Shown here: piece after piece, positions 33,333 to 36,591 of the stretch | Position numbering within the stretch: the first letter of the stretch is position 1 | Layout of the letters: every line of letters begins with the position of its first letter | Assembly (NCBI GenBank): GCA_017461285.1 | Contig: JAFTYS010000151.1 | Coordinates: 1 to 36,591 of the forward strand | Reading direction: 5' to 3' | From: Bacteroidales bacterium | Lineage (GTDB): Bacteria > Bacteroidota > Bacteroidia > Bacteroidales > UBA932 | Length of the DNA stretch: 36,591 nt | Notes under the pieces: generated by a model | What the model was told of the DNA's origin: nothing | What the model saw: only the letters and a program-made list of their open reading frames with translations | The model's database searches: none | Made by a program: the position numbers and the translations under genes

Positions 33333-33962
33333 TCAGGCGTTCTCCTTCAGCCACTTGGCCATTGCCCTGAGAGCCTTGCCCCTGTGGGATATTTCGTTCT
33401 TCTGTTCTTCAGTGATGTCCGCAAGTGTCTTGCCCGGATATTCGTCCGGAATGAAAATCGGGTCATAGCCGAAGCCTCCGTTTCCGGATTTTGCCCGTGA
33501 GATCTCTCCTTCGAGAGTTCCTTCGAACAAGTGGGTTTCACCTTTGAATATCAATGTGATGACGCTCTTGAAGCGTGCCTTCCTTGATGCCGGTCTGGTC
33601 TGGAGACCATATTCCTGGGCCATCTTTCCTGATGATTCGAGGACGCTTAGCTCATAAAGCACCTTGTCCATATTGCGGTTGAAGTCCTTGTCCTCACCGG
33701 CATATCGTGCCGTATGTACTCCGGGCTCTCCACCGAGAGCATCGATTTCCAGTCCCGTGTCATCTGCGAAGCAGTCGCAGCCACACCTTTCGAATAAGTA
33801 TTGAGCCTTCTGTAATGAATTGGCTCTTAATGTCTTACCTGTCTCCGGAATATCCTCTGTAATTCCGACTTGAGCGGGGGTAACGAGCTCGAATCCCTCG
33901 CCTAAGATTTCTGACGCTTCACGTAATTTTCCGCTGTTGCCCGTTGCAAAAATAATCTTCAT
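33333..33962 (-). CDS. rdgB: dITP/XTP pyrophosphatase RdgB/HAM1
   Basis: A 209-residue house-cleaning enzyme that hydrolyses dITP, ITP and XTP to monophosphates. The start is set at the ATG giving MKIIFATGNSGK, because a longer in-frame extension would begin inside the -7 box at 33987-33994. Family motifs in order: ATGNSGK at 6-12, the metal-binding ADDTGLEIDALGG near 66-78, the substrate loop GGFGYDPIFIP near 148-158, and SHRGKAL near 182-188. Length is normal for the family. It is divergent from the S41 peptidase gene, sharing a symmetric promoter region, and leads a short operon with recO. Confidence 0.96.
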   Translation of the reverse strand: MKIIFATGNSGKLREASEILGEGFELVTPAQVGITEDIPETGKTLRANSLQKAQYLFERCGCDCFADDTGLEIDALGGEPGVHTARYAGEDKDFNRNMDKVLYELSVLESSGKMAQEYGLQTRPASRKARFKSVITLIFKGETHLFEGTLEGEISRAKSGNGGFGYDPIFIPDEYPGKTLADITEEQKNEISHRGKALRAMAKWLKENA

Positions 33963-33986
33963 ATCATTAACTACTAAAAACCGCTG

Positions 33987-34014
33987 CAAAGGTATAAATT
34001 ATTTTGTAATTTTG
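33987..34014. promoter_or_regulatory. Divergent symmetric promoter, rdgB/S41 peptidase
   Basis: TACCTTTG on the minus strand (33987-33994) and TAATTTTG on the plus strand (34007-34014) are perfect -7 boxes separated by exactly 12 bp, pointing away from each other. The geometry equals that of the nhaC/queH region. Start codons lie 24 bases (rdgB) and 44 bases (peptidase) beyond the boxes. Confidence 0.7.
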
Positions 34015-34027
34015 TGGCACTGTATGT

Positions 34028-34046
34028 GCAGCGACAGCCTCGCTGC
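34028..34046 (+). other. Leader hairpin before the S41 peptidase gene
   Basis: GCAGCGA (34028-34034) and TCGCTGC (34040-34046) pair perfectly around loop CAGCC, within the predicted 5' leader and 12 bases before the start codon. The role is unknown; it could protect the mRNA end or affect translation. Confidence 0.4.
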
Positions 34047-34058
34047 AAAATTTATGCA

Positions 34059-35678
34059 ATGATGAAACGATACCTTATCATACTCCTGACAGTGGCGGCC
34101 GCCCTGTCATTCCCGGTGCAGAATGCTTCTGCTCAGACCAAGAACTTCAAGTTAGGCCAGTGGGCCGAGATCCATAATTCCATAATCATGGAACTCAACC
34201 GGTCTTATGTCGATTCACTCCCGCTTGACAGAATAATGAGGGCAGGAATCGATGCCATGCTCGAGGAACTCGACCCATATACGATTTATATTCCGGAAGA
34301 GGAGAACGAGGACCTTCAGTGGATGCTCAACAACACCTATGGCGGAATAGGAGCCATAATCCACAAGAAGAAGGAAGAAAATGTGATAATCAATGAGCCG
34401 TATGCGGGTTCGCCGGCGCAGAAGTACGGTCTTGTATGCGGTGACGAGATTCTTGAAATTGACGGACTTTCGGTCAAGGGACTTGAAAGCAAGGAATGCA
34501 GCGACAGGATGAAGGGCAAGCCGGGCACCACCGTCGTGTTCAAGGTCAGGAAGGTGCGCACCGGCGACACGCTCGATGTGCCTGTCGTGCGCGAGAGGAT
34601 CCATCTGCCCGATGTGGAGTATGCAGGCATGCTGGATGACACGACCGGATATGTCCTTCAGACCGGATTCACGGAAGGTGTGGCAGCAGATGTCCGCAGG
34701 AACTTCCTTTCGCTCAAGGAACGCGGCATGAAGCGCTTTGTGCTCGATCTCCGCGGAAACGGCGGCGGACTTATGAATGAAGCTGTGGAGATAGTTTCGC
34801 TTTTCGTCCCGAAAGGTTCACTTGTCGTCACTTCCAAAGGACCGGGTGCCGTACGTGAATACAAGACCTCATCAGAGCCTGTCGATACGGAGATGCCGAT
34901 AATAGTGCTTATTGATTCCGGTTCCGCTTCGTCTTCGGAAATCGTTTCCGGAGCCCTCCAGGATATGGACCGTGCGACGATAATGGGCAAGAGAAGTTAT
35001 GGAAAGGGACTTGTGCAGTCGATTATCCCGCTTGCCTATGACGGACAGATGAAGATCACTACCGCCAAATATTATACGCCGAGCGGACGCTGTGTCCAGG
35101 CCATAGACTATTCCAACAGGAACGAGGACGGCAGTGTGGGACATATTCCTGATTCGCTGACACGCGAATTCAAGACGGCCTCGGGCAGAATCGTACGTGA
35201 TGGCGGTGGAATCACTCCTGATGTCGATGTGGATGTTCCTCAGTACAGCAGACTTGTGTATTCTCTTGTCCTTGGAGGAGTGATCGATCAGTATGCTCTG
35301 GATTATGTCCGCAGACACGACTCGATTCCTGCAGTGGATGATTTCTATTTCTCGGACGAGGACTTCGAGGACTTCATCAGATTCGCCAAGACTCAGGAAT
35401 TCGATTACCGCAGCAGTGCCAGGACTCTTTATGATCAGATGAAGAAGGAACTCGAAAGGGACGGCCTGGCAGAAGCTATGTCTGAGGAACTTGCTGCCCT
35501 GGAAAATGCTCTGGAGATGGATAAGGAAAGGTTCATCCGACTCAAGAAGGATGAGATAATCCCGTTCATCGAGGAGGAACTTGCGGTGCGCTACTGGTTC
35601 CAGGAAGCCGGAATCAAGGTGCGTCTGCGTTACGATGACCAGTTGAAGGAGGCGCTCACCAAGCCTCTCGCGGTCTGA
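34059..35678 (+). CDS. C-terminal processing peptidase, S41 family, with PDZ domain
   Basis: A 539-residue exported serine protease (signal peptide ending near NASAQ, residue 26). A GTG at 34014 would extend the frame but belongs to the -7 box; the ATG pair at 34059/34062 fits the signal peptide. The order is a helical N-terminal region (about 30-70), a PDZ domain (about 75-165, GGIGAIIHKKKEENVIINEP and GDEILEIDGLSVKG), and the S41 core (about 170-370) with FVLDLRGNGGGL, the serine motif DSGSASSSEIVSGALQD and the lysine motif GKRSYGKGLVQS. The C-terminal part is helical and Glu/Lys-rich. It resembles CtpA/Prc-like proteases that trim envelope proteins from the C-terminus. Substrates are unknown. 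The HAD gene follows after 51 bases. Confidence 0.94.
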   Translation: MMKRYLIILLTVAAALSFPVQNASAQTKNFKLGQWAEIHNSIIMELNRSYVDSLPLDRIMRAGIDAMLEELDPYTIYIPEEENEDLQWMLNNTYGGIGAIIHKKKEENVIINEPYAGSPAQKYGLVCGDEILEIDGLSVKGLESKECSDRMKGKPGTTVVFKVRKVRTGDTLDVPVVRERIHLPDVEYAGMLDDTTGYVLQTGFTEGVAADVRRNFLSLKERGMKRFVLDLRGNGGGLMNEAVEIVSLFVPKGSLVVTSKGPGAVREYKTSSEPVDTEMPIIVLIDSGSASSSEIVSGALQDMDRATIMGKRSYGKGLVQSIIPLAYDGQMKITTAKYYTPSGRCVQAIDYSNRNEDGSVGHIPDSLTREFKTASGRIVRDGGGITPDVDVDVPQYSRLVYSLVLGGVIDQYALDYVRRHDSIPAVDDFYFSDEDFEDFIRFAKTQEFDYRSSARTLYDQMKKELERDGLAEAMSEELAALENALEMDKERFIRLKKDEIIPFIEEELAVRYWFQEAGIKVRLRYDDQLKEALTKPLAV

Positions 35679-35695
35679 TATAAACCCTTTTGGAC

Positions 35696-35712
35696 GCTCA
35701 GGTGCACTGAGC
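35696..35712 (+). other. Small hairpin between the peptidase and HAD genes
   Basis: GCTCAG (35696-35701) and CTGAGC (35707-35712) pair around GTGCA, 17 bases after the peptidase stop. No U-run follows, so it is probably a read-through or processing hairpin rather than a terminator. Confidence 0.3.
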
Positions 35713-35729
35713 ATGACCGAAGCAGGATT

Positions 35730-36344
35730 ATGATAGTATTATTCGATTTCGACGGTGTCCTCATCGATACTGAAACCCAATATTCCCGATTCTGGGACCG
35801 CATAGGTCTCGATTTCCTGGGAATCGAGAATTTCGGCTGGACCATCAAGGGACAGACGCTCAAGGATACTTATGCCAGATTTTTTCCTTCACCTGATCTC
35901 CAGGAGAAGATCACCCCGCTGCTTGACGAGTTTGAGCGGAACATGTCATATGACTTCCTTCCCGGTGCTGCAGACTTCCTGAATGCACTGCGTTCGGCAG
36001 GAATCCGGACCGCCATTGTCACAAGCTCCAATGAAAAGAAGATGGCAAATGTTCATCAGGCTCATCCTGAACTCTCCGGTATGGTCGATATGATTCTGAC
36101 GAGCGAACATTTCAGGAATTCCAAACCAGATCCCGAATGCTTCCTCAAAGGCATGGAACTCCTTGGAGGCAAGCCGTCCGAGACAGTAGTCTTTGAAGAT
36201 TCCCTTCACGGAATCGCCGCAGCCCGTGCAGCAGGAGCCAGAGTGATAGGACTCGCCACCACCTTTCCTGCAGACACCATAGCCCCTCTCTGCGACAAGG
36301 TGATCCCCGATTTCACCGCCCTCACCCTCGCCGATCTGGCCTGA
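35730..36344 (+). CDS. HAD-superfamily hydrolase (beta-phosphoglucomutase-like)
   Basis: A 204-residue cytosolic HAD protein of subfamily I with a helical cap. Motif I is DFDGVLIDTE, with nucleophile Asp6 and acid/base Asp8. The cap covers about 16-80, motif II is IVTSSNEKK near 95-103, motif III Lys is in SKPDPECF near 130-137, and motif IV is VFEDSLHGIAAARAAGARVI near 153-172. This set is typical of beta-phosphoglucomutase and small sugar-phosphate phosphatases. The substrate cannot be told apart by sequence alone. It probably shares a transcript with the upstream peptidase, although a small hairpin lies between them. Confidence 0.9.
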   Translation: MIVLFDFDGVLIDTETQYSRFWDRIGLDFLGIENFGWTIKGQTLKDTYARFFPSPDLQEKITPLLDEFERNMSYDFLPGAADFLNALRSAGIRTAIVTSSNEKKMANVHQAHPELSGMVDMILTSEHFRNSKPDPECFLKGMELLGGKPSETVVFEDSLHGIAAARAAGARVIGLATTFPADTIAPLCDKVIPDFTALTLADLA

Positions 36345-36387
36345 TCCTCCGCACCCTGACATAGGCATCAAGTGCAAAAACATAGTC

Positions 36388-36433
36388 AAAGTGCTCGCGA
36401 TACCCCTGAAAAAGATGGTATCACGAGCACTTT
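36388..36433. terminator. Convergent bidirectional terminator hairpin
   Basis: A 17-position stem (36388-36404 with 36417-36433) pairs AAAGTGCTCG with CGAGCACTTT and GATACC with GGTATC, with one C-A mismatch and a 12-base loop. It lies between the HAD gene and the 3' end of a minus-strand gene and can serve both. Confidence 0.75.
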
Positions 36434-36463
36434 CACTACAAAACCGCACCCGGTTTATCTGAA

Positions 36464-36591
36464 TTATTCTGTAGGACTTGTAAATGTGATGTACTGGAAA
36501 CTTGTAGTTACAGCACCATCTTTGGTACCATCTTCTTTAAGTCCGTATGCGTATATCATATACTCGACACCGGGTTTCACTCCCTGATGAC
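36464..36591 (-). CDS. 3' end of an unidentified minus-strand gene
   Basis: Reading the minus strand from 36589 gives an open frame of 41 codons to a TAA at 36464-36466, running off the window edge. The peptide contains GVKPGVEYMIYAYGLKEDGT and ends YITFTSPTE. The pattern KPGVEYMIYAYG resembles the strand-turn of fibronectin-III-like or surface lipoprotein domains common in Bacteroidetes. The stop is followed by the hairpin at 36388-36433, which supports a real gene end. The full product cannot be named from this fragment. Confidence 0.65.
   Translation of the reverse strand, partial: HQGVKPGVEYMIYAYGLKEDGTKDGAVTTSFQYITFTSPTE

Noticed and set aside
33963..33989. Nine-residue N-terminal extension of RdgB
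   Set aside because: It would start inside the minus-strand -7 box, and RdgB proteins normally begin just before the ATGNxGK motif.
34014..34058. GTG at 34014 as the start of the S41 peptidase
   Set aside because: The GTG shares its first base with the -7 box; the ATG at 34059 gives a normal signal peptide.

Overview
The window looks like a chromosomal piece from a gut-type Bacteroidales. The evidence is SusC/SusD-family proteins, lipoprotein signals throughout, a FeoA-FeoB fusion, a DUF6377-type regulator, BACON and CotH domains, and promoters with the phylum's TAnnTTTG -7 element rather than E. coli-like boxes. The genus cannot be fixed from this; an uncultured Rikenellaceae- or UBA932-like lineage is a guess. 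I see no tRNA, rRNA, transposase, phage gene or CRISPR array.

Layout. (1) 2-6928, +: a tight run of guaB (5'-truncated), a SurA_N-like lipoprotein, surA, a large OstA/LptA-like protein and a LacX-type aldose epimerase; the middle three concern outer-membrane biogenesis. (2) 6997-7536: a secreted Blc-like lipocalin. (3) 7680-11864, +: an FeoAB ferrous iron transporter, a short promoter-to-terminator unit that may be a small RNA, then a hemerythrin-domain protein overlapping a LuxR-type regulator with a degenerate receiver. (4) 11865-14008: an NhaC-family antiporter (-) and queH (+), divergent from a symmetric promoter. queH carries two in-frame copies of a palindromic repeat. (5) 14026-32588: a polysaccharide utilization locus (PUL). 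GH53 and GH2 lie on the minus strand (beta-1,4-galactan type). A DUF6377 regulator, SusC, SusD, a large surface glycan-binding lipoprotein, GH16, GH3 and a CotH-domain lipoprotein lie on the plus strand (beta-1,3-glucan type). (6) 32653-36344: recO and rdgB (-), divergent from an S41 peptidase and a HAD hydrolase (+). (7) The right edge holds the 3' end of a minus-strand gene of unknown function.

How the PUL should work (inference from families): SusD and the surface lipoprotein capture glucan, the surface GH16 cuts it, SusC imports oligosaccharides, and the GH3 lipoprotein trims them to glucose. GH53 and GH2 would do the equivalent job on galactan. The membrane-anchored regulator between the two arms is the natural sensor; its cognate signal is unknown. 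A strong terminator-like hairpin between the binding-protein genes and the GH genes probably sets their relative expression.

Most noteworthy: the palindromic repeat inside the queH coding region; two divergent gene pairs with promoters of identical geometry (facing -7 boxes 12 bp apart); dense palindromes and direct repeats between the regulator and susC; a duplicated unrecognised module of about 160 residues in the glycan-binding lipoprotein; and a CotH kinase-like lipoprotein ending the PUL operon.
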